DNA of 64,000 nt from CAYPGJ01 sp050174775 (GTDB taxonomy: Bacteria > Planctomycetota > Phycisphaerae > Phycisphaerales > UBA1924): positions 259,878 to 323,877 of the forward strand of contig JBFXJP010000004.1 in NCBI GenBank assembly GCA_050174775.1, in the 5' to 3' direction. Under the pieces are notes generated by a model. The model had not been told where the DNA came from. It was given only the letters and a program-made list of their open reading frames with translations, and made no database searches. The translations under genes were made by a program, and so were the position numbers. Positions 1-7,312 of this stretch are shown in pieces (the stretch's first letter is position 1; the number at the start of each line of letters is the position of its first letter).

Positions 1-104
1 GTCGACCACCGCCCCGACGACGTCGACACGAACAGCACCTCAATCCCCCTTCCCCGAACCTTCCGGTACGGGATCGCTCCGGCCTGGCGCGCGACGTCCT
101 CCAT
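1..104 (-). CDS. Nudix hydrolase, N-terminal fragment (gene runs off the window)
   Basis: Reading leftward from the ATG at 104, the frame stays open to the window edge. It gives MEDVARQAGAIPYRK, then a stretch ending EVLFVSTSSGRWS. The pattern QAGAIPYR..., a hydrophobic strand (IEVLFV), then SGRW is the usual first beta strands of Nudix hydrolases, just before the Nudix box, which would lie outside the window. The gene begins about 50 nt after the glyA stop on the same strand, so the two are probably cotranscribed. No strong ribosome site is visible before the ATG. The family call rests on about 34 residues and the substrate cannot be guessed. Confidence 0.6.
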   Translation of the reverse strand, partial: MEDVARQAGAIPYRKVRGRGIEVLFVSTSSGRWS

Positions 105-153
105 CACACCATGTATCGGCCCGACACCCCTCCCGGTTCCTCATTCCTCGAGA

Positions 154-1455
154 TCAGGCATGACCCGGCAAGGGGTACGCCTCACACAACCCCTCAACCT
201 CCGCGCGGACCTTCTTCGTCTCCCCCTCATCCCCACGCGCGGCCAGCGCCCGATCAATCAGCCCCGCCACCGCAACCATCTGCTCCTCACCAAACCCCCG
301 TGTCGTCGTCGCGGGCGATCCCAACCGCAATCCCGACGTCGTCTTCGGCGGCCTCGTGTCGTTCGGGATCGCGTTCTTGTTGCAGATGATCCCCGCGCCC
401 TCCAGCCACTTCTCAGCGTCCGCGCCCGTCAGGTCCTCCGACCGCTTCCGCAGGTCCACGAGCATGAGGTGATTGTCTGTGCCCCCCGTCGTGATCCGGA
501 AGCCGCGCTCCACCAGCCCGCGCGCCAACGCTTTCGCGTTTGTCACCACCTTCGACGCGTACGTTTTGAACTCCGGACGCAACGCCTCCCCGAACGCCAC
601 CGCCTTCGCCCCGATGATGTGCATCAGCGGCCCGCCCTGCACCCCCGGGAACACAGCCTTGTCGATCTTCTTGGCGAGCTCTTCGTCGTTCGTGAGGATC
701 AGCCCGCCGCGCGGGCCCCGCAGCGTCTTGTGCGTCGTGGTCGTCACGACGTGCGCGTGCGGGAACGGGCTCGGGTGCGCTCCCCCCGCGATCAACCCCG
801 CGATGTGGGAGACATCCGCGACCAACAGCGCGCCCACCTCATCCGCAATCGCCCGGAATCGCGCAAAGTCGATCACGCGCGGATACGCCGAATACCCGCA
901 CAGGATCACCTTGGGCTTGTGCTCCTTCGCCACGCCGAGCGCCGCGTCGTAATCGATCCGCTCGAACTCAGCGTGCGTCGGCTCCGCGTGCAGGGGATAG
1001 AACACCGGGTTGTAGAACACCCCCGAGAAGTTGATCTTCATCCCGTGCGAGAGGTGCCCCCCGTCCTTGAGCACCAGCGCCGCGAACGTGTCCCCGGGGC
1101 TCATCAGCCCCATGAACGCCCCCATGTTCGCCTGCGCCCCCGAGTGCGGCTGCACGTTCGCGAACCGCGCCCCGAACAGCCGGCACGCACGCTCCCGCGC
1201 CAGGTTCTCGATCTCGTCGTGGTGCACGCACCCCCCGTAGTACCGCGCCCCGGGATACCCCTCGGCGTACTTGTTCGTCAGGCACGTCCCCATCGCGTGC
1301 ATCACCGCGGGAGAAACGTGGTTCTCCGAGGCGATCAGCTCGATCGTCCGCGCCTGACGCTCCCCCTCACGCGCGATGATCGACGCCGCCTCCGGGTCCC
1401 GCTCCCGCAACAGACCCAACACCGACCGCGTGATCCCGTCCGCGTGCTCCGACAT
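154..1455 (-). CDS. glyA: Serine hydroxymethyltransferase
   Basis: 433 residues, close to the normal bacterial length. The cytoplasmic PLP enzyme interconverts serine plus tetrahydrofolate with glycine plus 5,10-methylene-THF and is the main source of one-carbon units. Visible family signatures are ASENHVSPAV near residue 43, YAEGYPGARYYGG near 64, the substrate and PLP region VADVSHIAGLIAGG near 214, and the PLP-lysine motif TTTTHKTLRGPRGG near 238. FPGVQGGPLMH follows. The ATG at 1455 fits the family N-terminus. Upstream lies about 210 nt of structured sequence ending in a terminator on the same strand, which suggests control of the transcript before the start codon. A Nudix gene follows downstream. 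Confidence 0.98.
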   Translation of the reverse strand: MSEHADGITRSVLGLLRERDPEAASIIAREGERQARTIELIASENHVSPAVMHAMGTCLTNKYAEGYPGARYYGGCVHHDEIENLARERACRLFGARFANVQPHSGAQANMGAFMGLMSPGDTFAALVLKDGGHLSHGMKINFSGVFYNPVFYPLHAEPTHAEFERIDYDAALGVAKEHKPKVILCGYSAYPRVIDFARFRAIADEVGALLVADVSHIAGLIAGGAHPSPFPHAHVVTTTTHKTLRGPRGGLILTNDEELAKKIDKAVFPGVQGGPLMHIIGAKAVAFGEALRPEFKTYASKVVTNAKALARGLVERGFRITTGGTDNHLMLVDLRKRSEDLTGADAEKWLEGAGIICNKNAIPNDTRPPKTTSGLRLGSPATTTRGFGEEQMVAVAGLIDRALAARGDEGETKKVRAEVEGLCEAYPLPGHA

Positions 1456-1527
1456 CGACCGCTCCTGCCCTGATCGGGGGTGACCTTCCGGTGAAACGGC
1501 GACATCCTACACCCCCCGAGCCCCTCC

Positions 1528-1567
1528 AAAAAACGACAGGCCCCGACGTCTGGGTCGAGGCCTGTCG
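1528..1567 (-). terminator. Intrinsic terminator between the phosphatase gene and glyA
   Basis: On the minus strand, a 13-bp stem with one mismatch (1535-1547 paired with 1554-1566, arms GACAGGCC/GGCCTGTC) is followed at once by CG and six T residues (A1528-1533 on the plus strand). It lies 73 nt before the glyA start. It could end transcripts from the kinase/phosphatase operon or of a small RNA, or act as the off switch of a glyA leader. Confidence 0.8.
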
Positions 1568-1740
1568 CACACTTGCTATCTCCGGCGTGCGGACTCCACA
1601 CGCCGCCCCGGAGATCACAGCGAAACGCGTCTCAAGGGGCAATGCCGTGGCCCCTGACCGTTCGCGCCCCACTGTGTTGCACTCACGTATCCCCCGCAAC
1701 ACAGACCGGAAGGGCGGTAAAACCATTGCGTTCTCACGCA
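1528..1740 (-). ncRNA. Candidate structured leader or small RNA upstream of glyA
   Basis: The minus strand between the phosphatase gene and glyA can fold into five successive hairpins. They are TGCGT/ACGCA closed by a GAGA tetraloop (1727-1740); a perfect 9-bp stem CTGTGTTGC/GCAACACAG (1672-1704) that outer CGCCC/GGGCG pairing extends; AGGGGC/GCCCCT (1635-1655); a long ATCTCCGG...CCGGAGAT stem with an inner GGCGTG/CACGCC stem (1578-1615); and the terminator at 1528-1567. I see no open frame of interest. I could not match it to SAM, glycine, THF, cobalamin, T-box or 6S consensus by eye. Position argues for a cis-acting glyA leader; the terminated end also allows a free small RNA. The rest of the 433-nt gene-free interval holds the promoter candidate and a 24-bp palindrome. 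Confidence 0.45.
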
Positions 1741-1745
1741 GCCAC

Positions 1746-1775
1746 AGCATCGGCGGCGCCTGCGATTTCCTTCAA
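1746..1775 (-). promoter_or_regulatory. Weak sigma-70-like promoter candidate for the glyA leader RNA
   Basis: On the minus strand TTGAAG (1775-1770) is separated by 18 nt from GATGCT (1751-1746). The -35 box is fair and the -10 box poor (3 of 6 matches). The predicted start falls near 1739-1740, exactly at the first hairpin of the structured RNA, which is the main reason for listing it. A better -35 hexamer, TTGACT (1785-1780), has no -10 partner. Confidence 0.3.
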
Positions 1776-1851
1776 CGCAAGTCAACATCTGTGTGCAATT
1801 GTTTCTTTCATGCGCGTGCTGATGCGCAACTCACACGCGCGCCGCGCACAT

Positions 1852-1875
1852 GTGCGCACGCGCGCGCGTGCGCAC
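1852..1875. repeat. Perfect 24-bp alternating purine-pyrimidine palindrome
   Basis: The sequence is GTGCGCAC, GCGCGCGC, GTGCGCAC: fully self-complementary and strictly alternating. It lies within a wider CG/CA-rich alternating stretch (about 1831-1876), 13 nt past the phosphatase stop codon. It could form a cruciform or left-handed DNA, or an RNA hairpin at the end of the transcript. There is no T tract, so it is not a classical terminator. Confidence 0.7.
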
Positions 1876-1888
1876 GAGGGAGACTCCT

Positions 1889-2794
1889 CTACGCGCCCAC
1901 GCGCGCAACACGAAAGCCGCGCGGGAACTCCCTGAATTCGGGCAACGCGTCGAGGTCAAGCACCAGCGCTACCCCGTTCGGGTGGTCGCTGTTCACGATC
2001 ACCCCGTTTGGGTGCAACCGCTGCGCGCCCTCTTCCGCCTTCTCATGCCCGAGCACGAACCCATCGACGTTCCACCTTGCGGACAAACCAGTTACGTGCG
2101 ATTCCGAGTGACCGCGCCCCCACACCATCAGGTGCGCGCTGCCGCGACGCGGCTCGTAGTCCGCGTCAGTCAACGCACGCTCCAGCACCGACGCGTCGAA
2201 CCGGTCCATTAAAAACTCTTCAGGCAGGCTGTGCGCGCACAGCACGCGCCGCCCGTCTGAGCCCTCCGCGATCAACGCCAGCGGCATCGAGCGCACGAAC
2301 CCCGCGACCGCTTCGTGCACCGGCCCGGACTCCCCACCGAACACGTACTCGACCCCCGTGTTGAACGCTTCCACCATCCGCACCCCGTCCTTCACCACGC
2401 CCATCCCCGAAATCTGCGACAGCTCGTGATTCGCCAGCAGCGCATGCACCCGCTCCGGGTACGCGGCCTTCAGCGCCGCCACGCGCGCCAGCGCTCGGTA
2501 CGAGAAGTCCATGCCCCCCATCAGCGATCCCCCGTGGATCACCTCGTGCAGCGTCACGTGCGTGTCGGATCGGCCCTCCAGGTCCGCCAGCCCCATCACC
2601 CGCGCGAAGTTCATCGGGTTGTCGTGCAGGTCCCCCGTAGCCACCAGCGTCCCCGGCGCCCGGATCACGTCCACCGACCCCGCGCGGCACGCCGCGCCCA
2701 GGTTCGCCTCGCTCCCCGCGCGCAACGCGCCCACCACCGCCTCGGCCGAGCGCGTGTCGAGGTCCCGCGCAGCCGCGGGCAGTCCCTCCGTCAC
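1889..2794 (-). CDS. Metallophosphoesterase (protein phosphatase-like)
   Basis: 301 residues. The calcineurin-type metal-binding blocks are ATGDLHDNPMNF near residue 52 (GDxH), LLANHELSQI near 119 (GNHE variant), CAHSLPEEF near 186 and VLGHEKA near 247. It is predicted cytoplasmic, with no signal or membrane segment. The start is a GTG whose bases overlap the TGA of the upstream kinase (GTGA), so the two are likely translationally coupled. A kinase and a PPP-like phosphoesterase in one operon suggests opposing phosphorylation and dephosphorylation of shared targets. That pairing is inference: the sequence alone does not separate protein phosphatase from nucleotide phosphatase activity. Confidence 0.8.
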   Translation of the reverse strand: MTEGLPAAARDLDTRSAEAVVGALRAGSEANLGAACRAGSVDVIRAPGTLVATGDLHDNPMNFARVMGLADLEGRSDTHVTLHEVIHGGSLMGGMDFSYRALARVAALKAAYPERVHALLANHELSQISGMGVVKDGVRMVEAFNTGVEYVFGGESGPVHEAVAGFVRSMPLALIAEGSDGRRVLCAHSLPEEFLMDRFDASVLERALTDADYEPRRGSAHLMVWGRGHSESHVTGLSARWNVDGFVLGHEKAEEGAQRLHPNGVIVNSDHPNGVALVLDLDALPEFREFPRGFRVARVGA

Positions 2795-3801
2795 GCCGAC
2801 TCGCCCCGCATCAGCTCGTCGATGTCCAGATCATCGCTCTCGTGCGCCGGCGCGCTCGCGCGCAGCGGGCCCGTCTCATCCTGCTCGTGCATGACCGGCT
2901 CGCCGCGCTTCCGCGCGCTCCGCATGTTCCGCTCGGCCACCAGCTTTGCGTGGATAAGCCCGAGACGCTCCGCCATCCAACGCATCGACTCCGGACGACG
3001 ATCCGCGTCCACCTCCACCGACTGCATCACCAGCTCCGCCAGCATGTCCGGCAGGCCCGGGGAGAGCGACTTGATCGGCTTGGGCTTCTCGATCAGCTTG
3101 TCGTCCAGCGCGCCCAGCAGCGAGTCGCCCTTGGGGATCGCCGTCGGGATGTTCTGGTGCGTCAGCACCCAGTACATCGTGGCGCCGAGGTTGTAGATGT
3201 CCGTCTTGGGTGTGATCGGGCGCAGGTGCACCTGCTCCGGCGCGATGTAGTCCGGCGTCCCCTGGATGCGCTCCTTCACCGTCCCGATCGGGCACGACTG
3301 CCCCAGGTCGATCACCTTTACCGCCCCGTCCTCGCACACCACGATGTTGTTGGGCTTCATGTCCGCGTGGACCCAGCCCTTCTCGTGCATGTGCGCCAGC
3401 GCGTCCGCCGTCTGGTGGAAGATCTCCACCGCCCGCTCGAGCGTCTTGGGAGGGTGCTTCTCGACGGACACCCCGTCGATGTACTCCATCACCAGGAACA
3501 GCTCCTTCACGTTCAGGAGCGCCCGGTTCTTGATGCACCGCTCGACCTTCCGCACGCCCGGGTGCGTCAGCTTCGAGGAGACCTCGGCCTCCGTCTCCGC
3601 CTGGTCCAGGAACCGCTGGTCCTTCGCCGTCTTCTTCTCGACGTGCTTGAGCGCCCAGATCTGCTTCGTCTTCGGGTCCTGGACGAGGTAGATGATCGAC
3701 GCCGCGCCGCGCCCGACCTCCGCCATCACGCTGAAGCCCGCAAGCCTCGATCCGGGTTTGACCACGCTCGTCTCACTCATCACGCGATACCAACGCCTCA
3801 T
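2791..3801 (-). CDS. Hanks-type serine/threonine protein kinase, soluble
   Basis: 336 residues. Kinase subdomains in order: glycine loop EVGRGAASIIYLV near residue 29, ATP lysine in WALKHVEKK near 49, catalytic loop HADMKPNNIVV near 144, metal motif IDLGQS (DLG instead of DFG) near 164, activation-segment end DYIAPEQ near 182, then DIYNLGATMYWVLT. HxDxKxxN is intact, so it should be active. It has no membrane segment and no PASTA or sensor domain. The tail (about 295-336) is charged and low-complexity. The start is uncertain: ATG at 3801 or the later Met at 3780 (MSETSV), which lies 15 nt after GAGG. It overlaps the phosphatase downstream. Confidence 0.92.
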   Translation of the reverse strand: MRRWYRVMSETSVVKPGSRLAGFSVMAEVGRGAASIIYLVQDPKTKQIWALKHVEKKTAKDQRFLDQAETEAEVSSKLTHPGVRKVERCIKNRALLNVKELFLVMEYIDGVSVEKHPPKTLERAVEIFHQTADALAHMHEKGWVHADMKPNNIVVCEDGAVKVIDLGQSCPIGTVKERIQGTPDYIAPEQVHLRPITPKTDIYNLGATMYWVLTHQNIPTAIPKGDSLLGALDDKLIEKPKPIKSLSPGLPDMLAELVMQSVEVDADRRPESMRWMAERLGLIHAKLVAERNMRSARKRGEPVMHEQDETGPLRASAPAHESDDLDIDELMRGESA

Positions 3802-3956
3802 GACGCCTGGGCAGCGCCATCAGGCTTTACGCAACGCATCCTCTCCGCGTTGCCGCGCCGTCCAAGAGCCCCCTCCACACGAGGACTGGCAAGACCGGTC
3901 GCCGACAGGCGGCTTCAGAACCAGACTCAGCAGTATGACCCCGGAGCCCTCACCCT

Positions 3957-4703
3957 TCAACGCGCCTCGGTCGCCGCCCCGCCGGCCCGCAGCGCCGTCA
4001 GACGCTCCCGAAGCGCCGCCTCCGGGAACAGACGACCCGGGCTCGTCGTCCCCGCGATCGAACGGTGCAGGATCACCCGATCCTCCGGAATGTTCAGTTC
4101 GCGGCACAAAGCCGACACCAGGTCAGCCAGGCGGGACACCTGCGTCGGCGTGAACAGACGGCGATCCCCATCCCCCACGAGGCAGATCCCGATCGACCGA
4201 AGGTTGTACCACTCCCCGTCCGGACCCGCGGCGTGCGCACCGAACGCCTGATCCATCCACCGGTGACCCACGAACACCTCGCCGTCACCCGAGCCGTTGC
4301 CGTTCCCGATGACGAAGTGGTACCCCAGCCCCTTGAGACCCAGCGCCTCGTGCTGCGCGGCCAGCGTCTGCGCCGAGCCGTGCGCTGCGCCCGAGTCATG
4401 AATCACGATGTACTGCCAACGCTCCCGCTCCAGCGGAGCCCGCGTCCGGAACACCGACTCGATCGACGCCACCTGCGTGGTCCGCGTGGCCGCCGCGAGC
4501 GCGACCCCGTCCATCCTCGGTGCTCGACCGCCGTCGAGCGCGGCCATCACGCCGCCCGCGGCCGTCATCGACGCCACTAAAGAGAGCCACACCACCTGGG
4601 GACGGCGCAGCCTCTTCAGCCCCGCCGTCAGTCCGTTCGTCGCTCGCTTTTGTCTCGCCACGCGCGTCACGTCCTCACAAGAATACACCCGGGACGCGCT
4701 CAC
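3957..4703 (-). CDS. N-acetylmuramoyl-L-alanine amidase / PGRP-like protein, membrane-anchored
   Basis: 248 residues. A basic N-terminus and a single hydrophobic segment (about 37-58) are followed by an Amidase_2 fold: IVIHDSGAAHG near 98 (first metal His), GYHFVIGNG near 121 (Tyr/His), GICLVGDGDRR near 162 and LHRSIAGTTSPGRLFP near 206 (second metal His). In T7 lysozyme-type amidases the third metal ligand is Cys, and in AmpD it is Asp. Here the aligned position reads TTSPG, a Ser, so metal binding or catalysis may be weakened. It is probably exported to the periplasm to cleave, or only bind, peptidoglycan. It lies upstream of the kinase gene on the same strand, with 155 nt between. Confidence 0.82.
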   Translation of the reverse strand: MSASRVYSCEDVTRVARQKRATNGLTAGLKRLRRPQVVWLSLVASMTAAGGVMAALDGGRAPRMDGVALAAATRTTQVASIESVFRTRAPLERERWQYIVIHDSGAAHGSAQTLAAQHEALGLKGLGYHFVIGNGNGSGDGEVFVGHRWMDQAFGAHAAGPDGEWYNLRSIGICLVGDGDRRLFTPTQVSRLADLVSALCRELNIPEDRVILHRSIAGTTSPGRLFPEAALRERLTALRAGGAATEAR

Positions 4704-4795
4704 ATCGGCGAATCCTCACCCCAGGCTTGTGAAAAAAAGAGAATCCATCTCAAGTCGCGGACGTCTGTGCCGGGAGCCCGAAAAACGCGTGGTTT

Positions 4796-5014
4796 TCAGC
4801 CTTTCGGCGTGAGGCGCGCGCGCAGGTTGGGGCGGCGTCTGCCGAACTCGTCTTCCACTGTTTGCGGGACCTGCTGATTCCGGACCTCGTTGAAACGGTC
4901 GAAGGGGGAACGCTCTTCCTTGGGTGAGAAGAGGGGCTTGCTACAACCGGCTGCGCTCCAGAGCGCGAGAGCCCCAATACCTATGACCGTGAGTCGCGCG
5001 AACGTGGGACGCAT
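4796..5014 (-). CDS. Small lipoprotein of unknown function (72 aa)
   Basis: The start chosen is the ATG at 5014. It begins MRPTFARLTVIGIGALALWS, and Ala-Ala-Gly-Cys follows at once as a lipobox near residue 24. The mature part is about 49 residues, polar and charged, with EDEFGRRRPNLRARL near the end. A longer reading from 5134 would add 40 residues that do not look like a signal sequence. No family recognised. Another lipoprotein gene lies upstream and the amidase downstream on the same strand, so this looks like an envelope neighbourhood. Confidence 0.6.
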   Translation of the reverse strand: MRPTFARLTVIGIGALALWSAAGCSKPLFSPKEERSPFDRFNEVRNQQVPQTVEDEFGRRRPNLRARLTPKG

Positions 5015-5167
5015 GGCCCCACTGTACAAATGCACCGCCCCGACGCACATGACGCCGGGGCGGTCAGGAGGAGAGAGAGGGCGAGCTTTCTGTTCGGTAC
5101 GCGTTCGCATCGGCCATGACGCGTCACGCGCCATGGTTATTCGCAGGGAACGTGCGCGCGGTTCGGG

Positions 5168-5809
5168 TCAGCGTGACTCGACGATGGTCTCGGTTCGGTG
5201 GACCTGGCCGGCGATCGGCTCGCGGAGCTCCGCTCGTAAGACGAGTGTTCCCTTGAGGTTGCGGGCGTCGTCCGGGAGCTCAAGGCGGATGTAGTAGTGG
5301 GTGCCCAGGGGGGAGGAGCGGTAGGCCTCGCGGACCTGCTCGGGGGTGAGTTCGAGGACGGCGAGGCGTCGTCCGGCGCTGTCGGCGGACTCGGCGCCCA
5401 GTTGTTCGGGGAGGAGGAGGGCTTCGACGCGGAGGGAGCCGGCGACCTGGACGAAGCGTTGTCGGCCGTCGAAGGGCTTGACGTAGACGTCGATGGCGTT
5501 GGGCTGGTCACCCAGATCCGGGCGAACGAAGCCGGAGTAGCGTCCGATGGAGATGCCCGCGGTACGTGGGAGGGCTTCCAGGGCGCGGCCTTGCTCGGTG
5601 GACTCGCGCGAGCGGGCGAACTCGAGAAGTTTTGCCTCGGCTTCGACGGCCCTTGCGCGGGCGCCCTCGAGCTCGGATTCGAGCGCGGTGACTCGTCGGC
5701 GCAGGTCGTCGTTCTCGTTCTCGAACGACTTTTTCGAGGAGCAGCCCGGAGTCGCGAGAAATAGCCAGAGGGCTGCACTTACCGCGGCCGTGCGCTGTCT
5801 TCGCGTCAT
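5168..5809 (-). CDS. Lipoprotein with N-terminal coiled coil
   Basis: 213 residues. MTRRQRTAAVSAALWLFLA followed by TPGC gives a lipoprotein signal with Cys at 23. Residues about 27-70 are heptad-like and charged (ENENDDLRRRVTALESEL...), a predicted coiled coil. The C-terminal 130 residues look like a mixed beta domain (GISIGRYSGFVRPDL, YVKPFDGRQRFVQVAGSLRVEALL, HYYIRLELPDD). Similar lipoproteins occur in planctomycetes, but I know no function. It is divergent in role from clpP, which follows on the same strand 40 nt further on. Confidence 0.75.
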   Translation of the reverse strand: MTRRQRTAAVSAALWLFLATPGCSSKKSFENENDDLRRRVTALESELEGARARAVEAEAKLLEFARSRESTEQGRALEALPRTAGISIGRYSGFVRPDLGDQPNAIDVYVKPFDGRQRFVQVAGSLRVEALLLPEQLGAESADSAGRRLAVLELTPEQVREAYRSSPLGTHYYIRLELPDDARNLKGTLVLRAELREPIAGQVHRTETIVESR

Positions 5810-5849
5810 ACCGGAAGGGTATGCGAGTGACGGCGCCCGTGCGCACGGG

Positions 5850-6500
5850 TCAGTCGGCCTGGTCGATGTGGGGCGCTCTGGGGATGTTGGGCATGGAGGT
5901 GAGGACCTTGTCGATGAGCCCGTACTGGAGCATCTCCTGGTCGTCGAGCCACTTGTTGCGGTCGCAGTCGGCCTCGATCTTCTTGATGTCCTGACCGGTG
6001 GCGTCGGCGTAGACCTTGTAGAGGCGCTCGCGGAGCCTGAGCATCTCGCGGGCTTCGATCTCGAGGTCGGTGGCCTGTCCTTCGAGGACGCCTGAGAGGA
6101 GGGGCTGGTGCATGAGGTTGCGCGCGTTGGGGAGGGCGAAGCGCTTGCCTTTGGAGCCGGAGCAGGCGAGGAGGGAGGCCATGGAGGCGGCCTGCCCGAT
6201 GATGTAGGTGGCGATGTCGGGCTGGACGAACTTCATGGTGTCGAGGACGCCGAGCCCGGCGGTGACGGAGCCGCCGGGTGAGTTGATGTAGAGGTGGATG
6301 TCGGCTTTGGCGTCTTCGTTGGCGAGGAAGAGCATCTGTGCGATGACGAGGTTTGCGGAGTCGTCGTCGACGGGGCCGGAGAGGAAGATGATGCGGTCCT
6401 TGAGGAGGCGCGAGTAGATGTCGTAGGCGCGCTCGCCGCGGCCGGACTTCTCGATGACGATGGGGACGAGATTGCTCATCGGGTGGTGTTCCGTGTTCAT
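5850..6500 (-). CDS. clpP: ATP-dependent Clp protease proteolytic subunit (second paralogue)
   Basis: About 216 residues. Serine peptidase S14 of the cytoplasmic Clp barrel, which degrades proteins unfolded by ClpX or ClpA/C. Catalytic residues are visible: Ser in GQAASMASLLACSG, His in NARNLMHQPL, Asp in KKIEADCDRNKWLD. YINSPGGSVTAGLGV is the usual oligomer/active-site strand. Two starts are possible: ATG 6500 (MNTEHHP), 5 nt after the upstream clpP stop, or ATG 6479 (MSNLVPIVIEKSGRGERAYD), which matches the family N-terminus better. Neither has a strong ribosome site. The reading frame stays open far upstream through the other clpP gene, but that part is not protein-like. Confidence 0.95.
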   Translation of the reverse strand: MNTEHHPMSNLVPIVIEKSGRGERAYDIYSRLLKDRIIFLSGPVDDDSANLVIAQMLFLANEDAKADIHLYINSPGGSVTAGLGVLDTMKFVQPDIATYIIGQAASMASLLACSGSKGKRFALPNARNLMHQPLLSGVLEGQATDLEIEAREMLRLRERLYKVYADATGQDIKKIEADCDRNKWLDDQEMLQYGLIDKVLTSMPNIPRAPHIDQAD

Positions 6501-6505
6501 GTCGT

Positions 6506-7099
6506 TCAGGCGTTGGAGGGCTTGTCGGTCTGCGGCTGCTCGAGGACCTCGTCGACGAGGCCGTAGTCCTTGGCTTCCTTCGCGGAGAAGTAGCGGTCTC
6601 GCTCGGAGTCGCGGCGGATCTCCTCGTGGGAGCGGCCGGTGTGCCTGGAGATGATGTCCGTGAGTTCGCGCTTGGACTTGATGATCTGCTCGGCCTGGAT
6701 TCGGATGTCCTCTGCCTGGCCGGTGACGCCGCCGTAGGGCTGGTGGATCATGACTTTGGCGTGGGGGAGGATGAAGCGCTTGCCCTTGGCGCCTGCGGTG
6801 AGGAGGAGTGCGGCGCCGGAGTATGCGCGGCCCATGCAGTAGGTGGCGACCTGTGAGGAGAGGAACCGCATGGTGTCGTAGATGGCGAGGGTGTCGTCGA
6901 CGGCGCCGCCGGGGGAGTTGATGTAGAGGTTGATGTCCTGTCCTCGGCGCTGGTTTTCGAGGTAGAGCATCTGCATCATGACGCGTGCGGCCGAGGCCTG
7001 GTTGATCTCCCCGATGAGGAAGACGATGCGGTTTTCGAGCAGGAGCTCGTCGATGGTCATCTCGCGGGTGCGCTGGTACTGGACGGGCACTGCGGGCAT
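6506..7099 (-). CDS. clpP: ATP-dependent Clp protease proteolytic subunit (first paralogue)
   Basis: 197 residues, full length. The triad is Ser in GRAYSGAALLLTAG, His in HAKVMIHQPYGG and Asp in RRDSERDRYFSA. INSPGGAVDDTLAIYDTM is the conserved strand. It forms a tandem operon with a clearly divergent second clpP. In several bacteria two ClpP paralogues form mixed heptameric rings, and the pairing here makes a hetero-tetradecamer plausible (inference). ClpX is not in the window. The 213 nt before this gene are shared with a divergently transcribed phosphoesterase. Confidence 0.95.
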   Translation of the reverse strand: MPAVPVQYQRTREMTIDELLLENRIVFLIGEINQASAARVMMQMLYLENQRRGQDINLYINSPGGAVDDTLAIYDTMRFLSSQVATYCMGRAYSGAALLLTAGAKGKRFILPHAKVMIHQPYGGVTGQAEDIRIQAEQIIKSKRELTDIISRHTGRSHEEIRRDSERDRYFSAKEAKDYGLVDEVLEQPQTDKPSNA

Positions 7100-7312
7100 C
7101 TCTTGGTCCTTGAGGGGTTGCGTGACTGGTTAGGGGCTGTGGTCGTGGGGGGGTGTCGGGGGTGGGAAGGTGGGGATGATAGGGGGGTGTGGTAAAGATG
7201 GAGGGGGCGTTGCTGGGTCGGGGTAGGAGCCTTAGCATCGGCGATTCGGCGGCCCGGGCTGTGGCTGGGCGTCGGAATCGGGACGAGTACGGCGCAGAGA
7301 AACGGAGCGGAC

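Noticed and set aside
1528..1740. Identification of the glyA leader as a SAM, glycine, THF or cobalamin riboswitch, or 6S RNA
   Set aside because: None of the conserved loop or core sequences of those classes could be found by eye; left as unassigned.
5850..7238. Apparent 462-codon ClpP with an extra N-terminal half
   Set aside because: The extra part overlaps the other clpP gene out of frame and is Pro/Arg-rich noise.
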